A stretch of 64,000 nucleotides of DNA from Glycomyces albidus (GTDB lineage Bacteria > Actinomycetota > Actinomycetes > Mycobacteriales > Micromonosporaceae): the NCBI RefSeq assembly GCF_009451885.1, contig NZ_WIAO01000001.1, positions 248,001 to 312,000 on the forward strand, read 5' to 3'. Under the pieces are notes generated by a model. It did no database searches and had not been told where the DNA came from. It saw only the letters and a program-made list of their open reading frames with translations. Made by a program: the position numbers and the translations under genes. This document shows, in pieces, positions 9,354 through 17,242 of this stretch (the stretch's first letter is position 1; each line of letters begins with the position of its first letter).

Positions 9354-9383
9354 TCGAGGTGCCGGTCGCGACCGGCACCTCGA
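9354..9383. terminator. Bidirectional terminator between convergent genes
   Basis: Perfect 30-base palindrome with 15-base arms (left arm TCGAGGTGCCGGTCG), centred between the ends of the alpha-galactosidase (9257, plus) and the GH5 gene (9399, minus). Expected to stop transcription from both sides. Confidence 0.75.
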
Positions 9384-9398
9384 CATGGCGGTGGGTCG

Positions 9399-11003
9399 CT
9401 ATCGGAGGGCCCAGCGCTGGTTGGCGGCGCCGGTGCAGGTCCAGAGGATGATCGGGGTGCCGTTGGCGGTGGCGGCGCCGTTGGCGTCGAGACATAGTCC
9501 GTTGTGGACGTTGGTGATGGTGCCGTCGGCGTTGGCGGTCCACTTCTGGTTGTTGCCGCCGTGGCAGTCCCAGATGGCCGCCTTGGTGCCGGCGGCGGTC
9601 CCCCAGCGTGCGGCTTCGAGGCATTTGCCGCTGACCCGCAGTTCACCTGCGGCGGTGCGGGTGAACGCCTGGTTGGTGCGCTGGTTGCAGTCCCACAGCT
9701 GCGCCTGGGTCCCGTTCGCCGTGGACGCGTTCGGGATGTCCAGGCACCGGTTCGAAGCCGCGCCGACGATCGCCACGGAGGTGGACGGCTGGCCCGTTCC
9801 GAGGCCGGTCATGATGGCGTCGACGATGCCCGGTTGGGTCACCGAGTTGTTGGACCGGTTGAACAGCCCGAACCCGTACTGCCCGTTGTAGCCGTTGTCC
9901 CAGTAGATCGTGGCGGCGCCGTACTTCTTGGCGGTGGACACCAGTGTGCGCGCGAAGTCCTGCCGGTACCGGTTGTTCGCCGAGTCGTGCGAGGACTTGT
10001 CGATGGCGCCGTACTCGCCGACCACGACGGGGTAGCCCTTGGTGACGAAGGCGTCGTAGGTCTTCTTCAACTGGGAATCCATGTAGTCCTCCTGGCCCCA
10101 GGTGGACGTCTTCGACGGATTCGCGGCGCCCGGCCCCCACTGGGTGATGGTCCCGTTCTCCTCTCCGGCGAAGTCCCACGGCGAGTAGTAGTGGACCGAG
10201 ATCATGATCCGCCGCTCCGCGCTGGGGATGGCGGGAGACCGGTGGTTGTCGGACGGGATCGCGAATCCCCAGTTGCCGGTCGTGTAGTCGATGTTGGTGT
10301 TCCAGCCGGGGACCAGCAGCCACCGCGAGGCGTTGTTCCCGCCGGTCTGGCGCACGGTGTCGACGAAGATCTGGTTGTAGGCGTTGATGTTCGAGTAGCA
10401 CGGCTGGGTCGGGTCGCCGTACTGGCCGTCGAAGTTCTCGTTCATCGACTCGAGGATCAGGTGCTGGTCGTAGTCGCGGAACCTGGTGGCGATCTGCTGC
10501 CAGGCCCGCTGGTACTTGGCCTTGATCGCGGTCTGGTTCGCCGCGTCGCAGATGAGCCAGGAGCCGCCGACGGTCTTGTACCCGTCGCCGTGCATGTTGA
10601 TCACGACGTACATGCCACGGTCGTAGGCGTAGTCGACGACCTGCTGGACGCGGTTCAGCCAGGTCGGGTTGATCGTGTAGTCAGGGCCAGGACCGATGTG
10701 GTTCAGGTACGACACCGGGATGCGGATCGTGTCGAACCCGGCCGCCTGCACGCGGTCGATGAGCGCCTGTGTCACGGCGGGGTTGCCCCACGCGGTTTCG
10801 CTCGGGACGCCGTTGGCGTTGGCCTCCAGGCTGTTGCCAAGGTTCCAGCCCGCTCCCATCTCGGCGACGATCTGCGAGGCGTTCAACTGCGTCATGGTGT
10901 CGGCCGACGCCGGCGGCGGCCAACTGGCGACCGACAGCCCGACTGCCACCGCCGAGAGCACGGCCGCGAACGCGGCCCTGAACCTGATCCTTGTAGCGCC
11001 CAC
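9399..11003 (-). CDS. Secreted GH5 endoglucanase with C-terminal CBM13 (ricin B-type lectin)
   Basis: Retaining beta-1,4-glucanase (cellulase, possibly mannanase). 534 residues: signal peptide at about 1-35 ending near ASA, GH5 barrel at about 40-400, then a CBM13 trefoil from about 410. Barrel motifs are MGAGWNLGNSLEA, FDTIRIPVSY, NMHGDGY, the acid/base LESMNENFDG (Glu about 188) and the nucleophile VVVGEYGA (Glu about 328). The trefoil repeats carry NRCLDIPNAST, GKCLEAARW and GLCLDANGA with three QxW-type ends (NQAFTR, NQKWTA, NQRWAL). Single gene with its own operator-rich promoter; it fits the polysaccharide-degrading neighbourhood. Confidence 0.94.
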   Translation of the reverse strand: MGATRIRFRAAFAAVLSAVAVGLSVASWPPPASADTMTQLNASQIVAEMGAGWNLGNSLEANANGVPSETAWGNPAVTQALIDRVQAAGFDTIRIPVSYLNHIGPGPDYTINPTWLNRVQQVVDYAYDRGMYVVINMHGDGYKTVGGSWLICDAANQTAIKAKYQRAWQQIATRFRDYDQHLILESMNENFDGQYGDPTQPCYSNINAYNQIFVDTVRQTGGNNASRWLLVPGWNTNIDYTTGNWGFAIPSDNHRSPAIPSAERRIMISVHYYSPWDFAGEENGTITQWGPGAANPSKTSTWGQEDYMDSQLKKTYDAFVTKGYPVVVGEYGAIDKSSHDSANNRYRQDFARTLVSTAKKYGAATIYWDNGYNGQYGFGLFNRSNNSVTQPGIVDAIMTGLGTGQPSTSVAIVGAASNRCLDIPNASTANGTQAQLWDCNQRTNQAFTRTAAGELRVSGKCLEAARWGTAAGTKAAIWDCHGGNNQKWTANADGTITNVHNGLCLDANGAATANGTPIILWTCTGAANQRWALR

Positions 11004-11111
11004 GAGGGCCCCCTTTTCACATCTTCCCGATCGCCGCCGACGTTCGAAGGCCAGCGCCTTCGCTTCGCTCCCGCGGCGGTCCGACCGAGCCGGAGCGGCT
11101 CACGAACGTTT

Positions 11112-11172
11112 GTTGGACCAACTGCTAAAACAATCATCCATGACAATATTTCCAATTGTCAATGGTTGGTCC
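11112..11172 (-). promoter_or_regulatory. Promoter/operator of the GH5 gene with nested inverted repeats
   Basis: AT-rich island upstream of the GH5 start. Outer arms GGACCAAC (11115-11122) and GTTGGTCC (11165-11172) enclose inner arms TGACAAT (11141-11147) and ATTGTCA (11155-11161). The left outer arm is itself part of the perfect dyad GTTGGACCAAC (11112-11122). On the minus strand TTGACA (11162-11157) with GATGAT 18 bases on is a candidate promoter inside the inner repeat. Regulator not known; the site differs from the CebR consensus TGGGAGCGCTCCCA. Confidence 0.5.
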
Positions 11173-11245
11173 GGGAGGTCGGATCGGTCGCTCGGCAGGC
11201 GGCACGGGCCGGTTCGACAGTCCGCCGCCGTCCGGGGATCGAGTG

Positions 11246-11998
11246 CTAGGCGGCTCGGCTGAATCGGCGCGGCTCGGCGAGGAGCGCGGGCAGCTCCGCG
11301 AGGGAGGTGATCCGCATGGGGCCGTCCGGTTCCGGTTCGGTTCCGCTCCGGTCGAGCCAGATGCCGGTGAGTCCGGCGGCGTCGGCCGCCCGGGCGTCGT
11401 TGTCGGCCAGGTCGCCGACGTAGGCGACGGCTTCGGGCGGCAGGTCGAGCGCGGCGCAGGCGGCGTGGAAGGCCGCGGCCGCGGGCTTCGCGACACCGAG
11501 CTCCTCGGCGCAGGCCAGCACCTCGAAGCGGTCGCGGATGCCCAGGGCGCGGAGCTTCTGGTCCTGCTGGAAGGCGGCGTTGTTGGAAAGCACCCCGTGC
11601 CGGTATCCGGCGGCGAGCGCGTCCAGCGCCGGCACGGTGTCGGGGAACGCCCGCCAGTGGCGTTGATAGGCGCCCAGGTAGCCGCCGAACCAGGCATCGG
11701 CCTCGTCGTCGGTGAACGCCCGGCCCGCGAGGGCGCGCGCCCGCTCCCGCCGCTGGTCCTGGAAGGTCAGCGCCCCGTCGAGATAGCGCCGCACGAACGC
11801 CTCCGACACCTCGTGCCAGTGGGCGGCGGCCTCGTCCTCGGAGCCGTACCGCCCGAGCAGCCCTTCGGACGCGAGGTGCTCGAGCGCCGCGAGCCGCTCC
11901 GCACCCGAATGGTCGAACAGCGTGTCGTCGACGTCCCACAGCACCGCGGCGATCCGCCCGTCGCCGGCGGTGGCGTTACGGCCGCTCATGGGCGACAA
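11246..11998 (-). CDS. HAD-superfamily hydrolase (phosphatase-like)
   Basis: Cytoplasmic phosphatase of the haloacid dehalogenase fold, 250 residues. Motif I is VLWDVDDTLFD (catalytic Asp pair near residue 22), a helical cap follows, motif II is LSNNAA, motif III Lys lies in GVAKPAAAAFHAA, and motif IV is YVGDLADNDARAA. The layout is that of small-molecule phosphatases of the phosphoglycolate phosphatase/YjjG kind; the substrate cannot be told. Start ATG at 11998 or 11989 is equally possible (MSPMSG). It stands alone between unrelated genes. Confidence 0.87.
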   Translation of the reverse strand: MSPMSGRNATAGDGRIAAVLWDVDDTLFDHSGAERLAALEHLASEGLLGRYGSEDEAAAHWHEVSEAFVRRYLDGALTFQDQRRERARALAGRAFTDDEADAWFGGYLGAYQRHWRAFPDTVPALDALAAGYRHGVLSNNAAFQQDQKLRALGIRDRFEVLACAEELGVAKPAAAAFHAACAALDLPPEAVAYVGDLADNDARAADAAGLTGIWLDRSGTEPEPDGPMRITSLAELPALLAEPRRFSRAA

Positions 11999-12045
11999 GC
12001 GGATCGGCTGCGGAGGATCACTTGCGGAATGCTACTCGGCCCCCA

Positions 12046-12381
12046 TCAGAGCGCCAACGTGACGCGGCGGGCGGCGATCGCGGTGCCGCTGAGGCGAATC
12101 CCGGCGTGCGAGCCGGCCGGTGCGGCCGCGGTGATCGCGGCGGGGCTCCCGAGCGCATCGCCCATGTCCACGGTGATGGAGCCGAGGCCCTGTCCGGCGA
12201 GCATCGCGGCGAGGCAGGCGGTGCTGTCGGCGTCGGCGATGTCCTCTTCGACGCCGATCGAGGGCGCGGACATGCGCGCCGCCAGACGGCCGTCGCCGTC
12301 GGGACGGCTGTAGGCGTAGCAACCGAGGAGCCCAGCCGGTCGCAGACGGCACGGAGCCGTCCCGTGCGCAGACCGGGTCAT
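12046..12381 (-). pseudogene. Truncated PhzF-like (isomerase fold) C-terminal fragment
   Basis: 111 codons from an ATG that overlaps the HxlR stop (ATGA). The stretch RMSAPSIGVEEDIADADSTACLAAMLAGQ resembles the C-terminal half of PhzF/PhzC-PhzF proteins, where an EDPATGSA-type motif precedes a helix. Here that motif is degenerate, and the N-terminal half with the catalytic Glu is absent. Full-length relatives are about 260-300 residues, so this is a remnant or a much shortened protein. It could still be translated because of the coupling to the HxlR gene. Identification by pattern only. Confidence 0.45.
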
Positions 12382-12764
12382 GACCGGTTGCGCCGGCCGT
12401 CGCCGGCGTCCTCGGCGGCAGCGGGCGGGGCGTCGGCGAGTTCGGCGGCCCACCTTTGCGACCACTCGATGAGCGGATCAAGGGACTCGCGGGCGTCGCG
12501 TCCGAGCGGGGTGAGGGAGTAGCCGTCGTCGGGCAGCACCTCGACGAGCCGGGCTTCTTGGAGCTCGGTGAGCCGCTGCCGCAGGACGCTCGACGACATG
12601 CCGTCGCAGCGCCGCTGCAGGAGCCGGAAGCCGAGCGGCCCGTTCCTCAGCTCCCAGACGATGCGCAGCGTCCAGCGGCGCCCGAACAGGTCCAGTGCCG
12701 CCATCAGCGATCGGCCGGTGGTGGAACCGCGGACCGGCCGGCCCGGCATCGGCGTCGCGTTCAT
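12378..12764 (-). CDS. HxlR-family winged-helix transcriptional regulator
   Basis: 128 residues from ATG 12764. HxlR signature: LMAALDLFGRRWTLRIVWEL, GPLGFRLLQRRCDGMSSSVLRQRL, LQEARLVEV and YSLTPLGRD. The family acts as redox- or aldehyde-responsive dimers that control a divergent gene. A perfect palindrome and a second dyad lie in the 103-base gap to the divergent DUF1330 gene, which is the probable target. A longer reading from 12875 would cross the operators and the neighbour's start, so it is rejected. Confidence 0.92.
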   Translation of the reverse strand: MNATPMPGRPVRGSTTGRSLMAALDLFGRRWTLRIVWELRNGPLGFRLLQRRCDGMSSSVLRQRLTELQEARLVEVLPDDGYSLTPLGRDARESLDPLIEWSQRWAAELADAPPAAAEDAGDGRRNRS

Positions 12765-12781
12765 GGCTCTCCGTCGAACTC

Positions 12782-12843
12782 TTGCGCTTCGGATATCGAA
12801 GCAGTAGTATCGCACATCGCCGGCGCTTCGGAATCCGAAGCGC
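12782..12843 (+). promoter_or_regulatory. Divergent HxlR operator pair and DUF1330 promoter
   Basis: TTGCGC (12782-12787), 17 bases, TAGTAT (12805-12810) form a promoter for the DUF1330 gene. The dyad GCTTCGGATATCGAAGC (12786-12802) fills its spacer. A second, perfect 21-base palindrome with arms GCGCTTCGGA / TCCGAAGCGC lies at 12823-12843. The dyad centres are 39 bases apart, nearly four helical turns, fitting two HxlR dimers on one face. Confidence 0.7.
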
Positions 12844-12867
12844 TCATTCCAACACTGGAGGTTCCAC

Positions 12868-13164
12868 ATGCCCAAGGGCTACTGGGTCAGCGTCTACCCC
12901 GCCATCGAGGACCCCGAGGGACTCGAGTCCTACAACGAGCTGGCAGGTGTGGCCGTCAAGGCCGCAGGCGGACGGCTACTCGCCGGCATCGGCAGCCGGG
13001 TCGCCGCATACGAGGCCGGGATCGCCGAGCGCGTCGTCCTGATCGAGTTCGACAGCTTCGAACGGGCGGTCGCCGCATACGAGAGCGCGGCCTACGAGAA
13101 GGCGCTGGCCGAACTCCCCGCCGGCTTCGAACGCGACTTCCGCATCATCGAAGCCCTCGACTGA
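12868..13164 (+). CDS. DUF1330-family protein (dimeric alpha-beta barrel)
   Basis: 98-residue single-domain protein. MPKGYWVSVYPAIEDPEGLESYNELA followed by GGRLLAGIGSR and RVVLIEFDSFERAVAAYES is the DUF1330 pattern, with the ferredoxin-like fold of small oxygenases and antibiotic-biosynthesis monooxygenases. No catalytic role is established for the family. Good ribosome site (TGGAGG) before ATG 12868. Divergent from HxlR with operators in its promoter, so expression should respond to the HxlR signal. Confidence 0.88.
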   Translation: MPKGYWVSVYPAIEDPEGLESYNELAGVAVKAAGGRLLAGIGSRVAAYEAGIAERVVLIEFDSFERAVAAYESAAYEKALAELPAGFERDFRIIEALD

Positions 13165-13241
13165 CGATCAGGCTGCGCCGCAACGATCCCGACGCCGGCC
13201 CCGGGGTTCACCGCCTCGTCCCCCGTTCTCCCGGCGAATGG

Positions 13242-13847
13242 CTACCAGAAGGCGTCGGGTGCGACCTCATTACAGTAGGCGGCCAGGAGGAAGGCCCCCA
13301 GCACCAGGCCCGCCGCCTGTCCGGCGGCGGTGATGCCGCGGCGATTGCGGGCCCGGGCGTCGGCGGGCCGCGGCACCGCCGCGAACCAGTCCTGGGTGCG
13401 CTGCCGCGACAGGTTCACGATGACGGCGACGGGCAGCACGATCAGCAGCAGGCCCAGCAGGAAGTTCCAGTTCGAAATGGCCGCCGAGTTCGGGAGCATC
13501 GGCATGACGGCGACCGGGACCGCGAGCGATGTGTACACCCCGAGCACGGGCGCCCATCTGATGCGCCGCAGGAGCAGCGCCACCGAGGCGGCGGAAGCGC
13601 ACATGGCAAGGAAGACGATCACGTAGGCACCGCCGAACAGGAGATCCCAGCTGTACAAGTACAGCGCGCCCACCTCGATCCCGGTCTCGATCGCGCCACC
13701 CCACAACGGCAGGAACGGCATGGCCTGCAACGCCAGGAGCACCGCGGCGACGACGACCGGCACGGGCACGCGCGCCGCTGCCGCACCCTTGGTCCTCGGC
13801 TGCCCGGGATCCGGAGGCAGCGGCCGGCGGTCGGTGTGCTGCGGCAC
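13242..13847 (-). CDS. Multi-spanning membrane region, probably the C-terminal half of the Hsp70 protein in a shifted frame
   Basis: About 200 codons with five hydrophobic segments (VPVVVAAVLLALQAMPFLPL; AYVIVFLAMCASAASVALLL; VYTSLAVPVAVMPML; FLLGLLLIVLPVAVIVNL; AAGLVLGAFLLAAY). The frame is open upstream of the nominal GTG at 13847, reading a proline-rich TEPPASPVPVASV that continues the proline-rich linker of the Hsp70 gene. It overlaps the out-of-frame tail of Hsp70 by 229 bases. The simplest view is one ancestral gene, Hsp70 ATPase-linker-membrane domain, split by a -1 shift; two overlapping genes are the alternative. Confidence 0.65.
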   Translation of the reverse strand: MPQHTDRRPLPPDPGQPRTKGAAAARVPVPVVVAAVLLALQAMPFLPLWGGAIETGIEVGALYLYSWDLLFGGAYVIVFLAMCASAASVALLLRRIRWAPVLGVYTSLAVPVAVMPMLPNSAAISNWNFLLGLLLIVLPVAVIVNLSRQRTQDWFAAVPRPADARARNRRGITAAGQAAGLVLGAFLLAAYCNEVAPDAFW

Positions 13848-15001
13848 CGACGCGACGGGGACGGGGGAGGCAGGGGGCTCGGTCGGTAGTCCATGCGCGG
13901 CGCCGGCTCGACCGGCGGTGTCCCGGAGGCGGCGGGCGGCATCGGGTCTGCGGCGTGCTCGTCGTCCGGCGGCGCGGCCAGGCTGCCTTCGGCGACGACC
14001 AGCTCCGGGTGGTCGATCGCGGTCGGCGCGAGGCCCAGGGCCTGGTGGAGCATGGTGGCGACGAGCGGCATACGGGAGGCGCCCCCTACGAGGAACACCC
14101 CCGCGGTCGCGGCCGGCAAGAGCCCGGCTGCGGCGATGACCGCCCGGGTCACCTTGACGGTCGGGGCCAGGAGCGGCCGAGCCAGGTCGTCGAGTTCACC
14201 GCGAGTGAGGTGCGATTCTCGGTTCGAAGCCGGGAGCGTGACCGCTGCATGGCTGTAGGTCGAGAGGCTCTCCTTGGCGAGACGGATCTCTTCCTGCAGT
14301 TCCTGGCGGTGGCGGCCCTGCCCGTCCTCACCTGCTTCATCGGGATGCTGGAGACGCAGGTGGTCGGCGATCGCCGCGTCGATGTCGAGGCCGCCGAGGT
14401 CGTCGCGTCCGTCCTGGGCCAGCACCGTGAAACCGCCGTCGCGCCGCTCCACCACTGTCGCGTCGAAGGTGCCCGCGCCGAGGTCGTACACCACGACCGT
14501 TTGTCCCTCGCCGATCCGGTGGCCCAGGCGGTGCAGGAAGTACGCGGCCGCCGCCACGGGCTCGGGCAGGAGCCGCACCGCGCCGAGCCCCGCGCGTTCG
14601 GCGGCGTCGGTGATGACCAGTCTTCGGGTCGGCCCCCACGTCGCGGGAACGGTGACCGTGACCGACACCGGCACCCCGGCGACCCGCTTCGCCTCGGCCC
14701 GCACGCGCCCCAGGACCGCTGCGATCGCGTCGGGGACGGCGACCTCCCTGCCGCCCAGGAGCATCGCGTCGGCATCGATCCAGCGTTTCGGATGCGGTTC
14801 CAGGGCGGCGGGCCTGCGCCGCCCCTGTTGCAGTGCGGCCCTGCCGACGATCAACTCGCTCCCATCGGCGAACACCGCCGACGGCAGGAGCGGCGACCCC
14901 TCGAAGATCAGCGGTCGGCCTGGGCCGCCCTCGGAGCCGAGCATCGCGATGGTGTGAGAAGTCCCGAAATCGATGCCGAGTTCGATCCGCTTGTCCGTCA
15001 C
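13619..15001 (-). CDS. Hsp70-family ATPase (DnaK-like nucleotide-binding domain), 3' end frameshifted
   Basis: GTG start at 15001 with AAGGAGG eight bases upstream. The first about 370 residues are the actin-fold ATPase of Hsp70: ELGIDFGTSHTIAMLG (phosphate 1), LPEPVAAAAYF, VVVYDLGAGTFDATVV (phosphate 2) and VFLVGGASRMPLV (adenosine). No substrate-binding beta domain follows; instead there is a Pro-rich linker. From about 13890 on, the frame turns Arg/Cys/Ser-rich (RRCRSTPTAGRCL), typical of reading out of frame, while an adjacent frame encodes membrane helices. C-runs of five at 13863-13867 and 13873-13877 are likely slip sites. It lies 151 bases downstream of the receptor kinase on the same strand, so the two probably work together. 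Confidence 0.85.
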   Translation of the reverse strand: MTDKRIELGIDFGTSHTIAMLGSEGGPGRPLIFEGSPLLPSAVFADGSELIVGRAALQQGRRRPAALEPHPKRWIDADAMLLGGREVAVPDAIAAVLGRVRAEAKRVAGVPVSVTVTVPATWGPTRRLVITDAAERAGLGAVRLLPEPVAAAAYFLHRLGHRIGEGQTVVVYDLGAGTFDATVVERRDGGFTVLAQDGRDDLGGLDIDAAIADHLRLQHPDEAGEDGQGRHRQELQEEIRLAKESLSTYSHAAVTLPASNRESHLTRGELDDLARPLLAPTVKVTRAVIAAAGLLPAATAGVFLVGGASRMPLVATMLHQALGLAPTAIDHPELVVAEGSLAAPPDDEHAADPMPPAASGTPPVEPAPRMDYRPSPLPPPSPSRRCRSTPTAGRCLRIPGSRGPRVRQRRACPCRSSSPRCSWRCRPCRSCRCGVARSRPGSRWARCTCTAGISCSAVPT

Positions 15002-15152
15002 CGGTCGCGCCTCCTTCCAGATCCGTGCCCTCGCCGCACGGCGATGCCGTTGCCACTCATCCGATACCCGTGCGAACCGCCGCGTCCGACGAGTCCCGTT
15101 TCGAGACGGGCGGTTCGCAGATGCCCCCCGCGGTGAACGCACGCGGCCGCCG

Positions 15153-17135
15153 TCACCCGGGGTCGAGGTAGCCGGAGTCGATCAGCACCTCCTGGCAGTT
15201 CTGCGCATCCACGGCGACCGGTTCGAGGTACACCGAAGGGACGTCGGCGGCGGCCGCGGCGGGGTCCTCCCCGGCGAGGACCGTCGCTAGCAGGTCCACT
15301 GTGGCCTGCGCAAGCGTACTCGGGTCGTTGAAGACCGTCATGGCCTGGAGGCCGTCCTCCAGGTACGCCAGGGATTCCGCGCTCGGGTCGTGGCCCACCA
15401 CCAGCGGCATCGCGATGTCGGCGTTCTGGATCGCGTCGATGACGCCCGCGGTGATGCCGTCGTACGGGGACAGGACCGCGTCGAGCCGGGTCCCGTCGTC
15501 GTAGAAGGACGCCAGCAGGTCCTCCATGCGGGACCGGGCGAGTGCGGAATCCCATCGCTCGGTGGCGGTCTGCTCCAGACTCGTCTGCCCGGAGGGCACC
15601 ACGAGCCGGCCTTGTTCCACATAGGGCCGCAGCACCTCCCAAGCGCCGTCGAAGAAGAGCCGGGCCACGGGGTCGGAGGACGCGCCCGCGAAGACCTCCA
15701 AGCGGAAGGGACCGGTCTGACCGTCGAGTCCGAGCCGGTCCACTATGTACTGGCTCTGGAGCGCCCCGACCCGCGCGAGGTCGAACCCGACGTAGTAGTC
15801 GGCGACGGCCCCGTCCTCGACCAGGCGGTCGTACGCGACGACGGGCACGCCCGCGTCCCTGGCCCGTTCGAGCGCGTCCCGCTCGGCGGCCGGGTCGATC
15901 ACTGCGACCACCAGGGCGTCGACGCCGTCCTCCAGCATGCGCTCGATCTGGGTGGCTTGGGAGTCGGCGGTGCCGTCGGCGTACTGGAGCAGGACGTCAT
16001 GGCCTGCGGCCTCGAACAGGGAGGTGAGCTGTTCGCCGTCGTAGTTCCAGCGGGGTTCGGAGTTGTGGGGCAGCGCGATCCCGATCCGCTTCGCGTCCCC
16101 GCCGGAACCGCCGCCGAGCGAATCGTCGCGGTCCAGCAGCAGCCACAGTGGAACGGCCGCCGCGAGCGCCGCGACGACGCCGGCCAGGAGCGCCCGCCGG
16201 GCCGGCCCGCGCTTCGCGTCGGGCGGCGTCGGCTGCACGACGGTGTCGCCGGCAGGGAACGGCGCAGCTGGGCCGGACCGGCCCGGCGCGAAGTCGGGCA
16301 CCCCGGCATCCGGGTCGACCGCGGTGGGAGGGTCGGTCACGGCGGTGAGCCCGACTCGGAGCTCGTCCGTGGTCGGGCGCTGCTCGGGCGCCTTGGCAAG
16401 GCAGGCTTCGAGGACCGGGCGCAGCCGATGCGGGACGCCGTCGAGCCGCGGCGGTTCGGAGAGGACGCGGTGGATGACCGCGGGCACCGTGGAGGCGTCG
16501 AACGGGCCGTTCCCGGTGGCGGCGAACGCGAGCACGCAGCCGAGTGCGAACACGTCGCTCGGGGTCCCGGCCGTGTCGGCGGTGATCTGCTCGGGCGACA
16601 TGAACCCGTACGTGCCGAGCACGGTTCCGGTCCCCGTGAGCGTGCTGGCGTCCACCGCCCGCGCGATGCCGAAGTCGATGATGCGCGGCCCGTCCTCGGC
16701 CATGATCACGTTGCTCGGCTTGAGGTCGCGGTGGATGAGCCCGCAGGCGTGGATGGCGGCCAGGCCCTCGGCGAGGCCGACCCCGAGGGCCGCCGCCGCG
16801 GCCGGGCCCAAGGGCCCGTGCTCGAACACGTGCTCCCGCAGCGTGGGCCCGGGGATGTGGGCGGTGGCGAGCCAGGGCCGCTCGGCCTCCGGGTCGGCGT
16901 CGACGACGTGCGCGGTGCGGTCCCCCGCGACCCGCCGCGCCGCGGCGAACTCGCGCGCGAACCGCTCGCGGTACTCGGGGCTGACGGCGAGTTCGGGGTT
17001 GAGCAGCTTGACGGCCGCACGGCGGCCGTCCCCGTCCTCCCCCAGGTACACCTGGCCCATCGCACCCGCGCCCAACCGCGCGATGAGGGTGTACGGCCCG
17101 ATCCGCTCCGGATCGCCTCCACGCAACGACTCCAC
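15153..17135 (-). CDS. Transmembrane Ser/Thr protein kinase with extracellular sugar-binding (periplasmic-binding-protein) domain
   Basis: 660 residues from GTG 17135 (GGAGAG site seven bases upstream). Kinase domain at about 14-275: glycine loop LGAGAMGQVYLG, VAIK-type Lys in AAVKLL, catalytic loop LIHRDLKPSNVIM (about 133), DFGIA, GTYGFMSPEQ. A Pro-rich linker, then one membrane helix (ALLAGVVAALAAAVPLWLLL, about 315), then an outer domain of about 320 residues that reads like ChvE/xylose-binding proteins: IGIALPHNSEPRW, DALVVAVIDPAAERDALERA, GVPVVAYDRLV, LDAVLSPYDGITAGVIDAI, LVVGHDPSAESLAYLEDG. A sensor that binds a sugar outside and signals by phosphorylation inside is the natural reading. 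The ligand is unknown. Confidence 0.9.
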   Translation of the reverse strand: MESLRGGDPERIGPYTLIARLGAGAMGQVYLGEDGDGRRAAVKLLNPELAVSPEYRERFAREFAAARRVAGDRTAHVVDADPEAERPWLATAHIPGPTLREHVFEHGPLGPAAAAALGVGLAEGLAAIHACGLIHRDLKPSNVIMAEDGPRIIDFGIARAVDASTLTGTGTVLGTYGFMSPEQITADTAGTPSDVFALGCVLAFAATGNGPFDASTVPAVIHRVLSEPPRLDGVPHRLRPVLEACLAKAPEQRPTTDELRVGLTAVTDPPTAVDPDAGVPDFAPGRSGPAAPFPAGDTVVQPTPPDAKRGPARRALLAGVVAALAAAVPLWLLLDRDDSLGGGSGGDAKRIGIALPHNSEPRWNYDGEQLTSLFEAAGHDVLLQYADGTADSQATQIERMLEDGVDALVVAVIDPAAERDALERARDAGVPVVAYDRLVEDGAVADYYVGFDLARVGALQSQYIVDRLGLDGQTGPFRLEVFAGASSDPVARLFFDGAWEVLRPYVEQGRLVVPSGQTSLEQTATERWDSALARSRMEDLLASFYDDGTRLDAVLSPYDGITAGVIDAIQNADIAMPLVVGHDPSAESLAYLEDGLQAMTVFNDPSTLAQATVDLLATVLAGEDPAAAAADVPSVYLEPVAVDAQNCQEVLIDSGYLDPG

Positions 17136-17242
17136 CGGCCACTCTCCGATTCGACACACGCAATGTCTTGCAGGACAACCGGACCAATCTGACCTGGGCC
17201 GCCATCGTTCCGTCCCGACTCCGTCACCGCGGGAGCACTGCC

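Noticed and set aside
6651-9386. 911-codon minus-strand open frame
   Set aside because: Antisense of the alpha-galactosidase and the ROK gene; no recognisable motifs.
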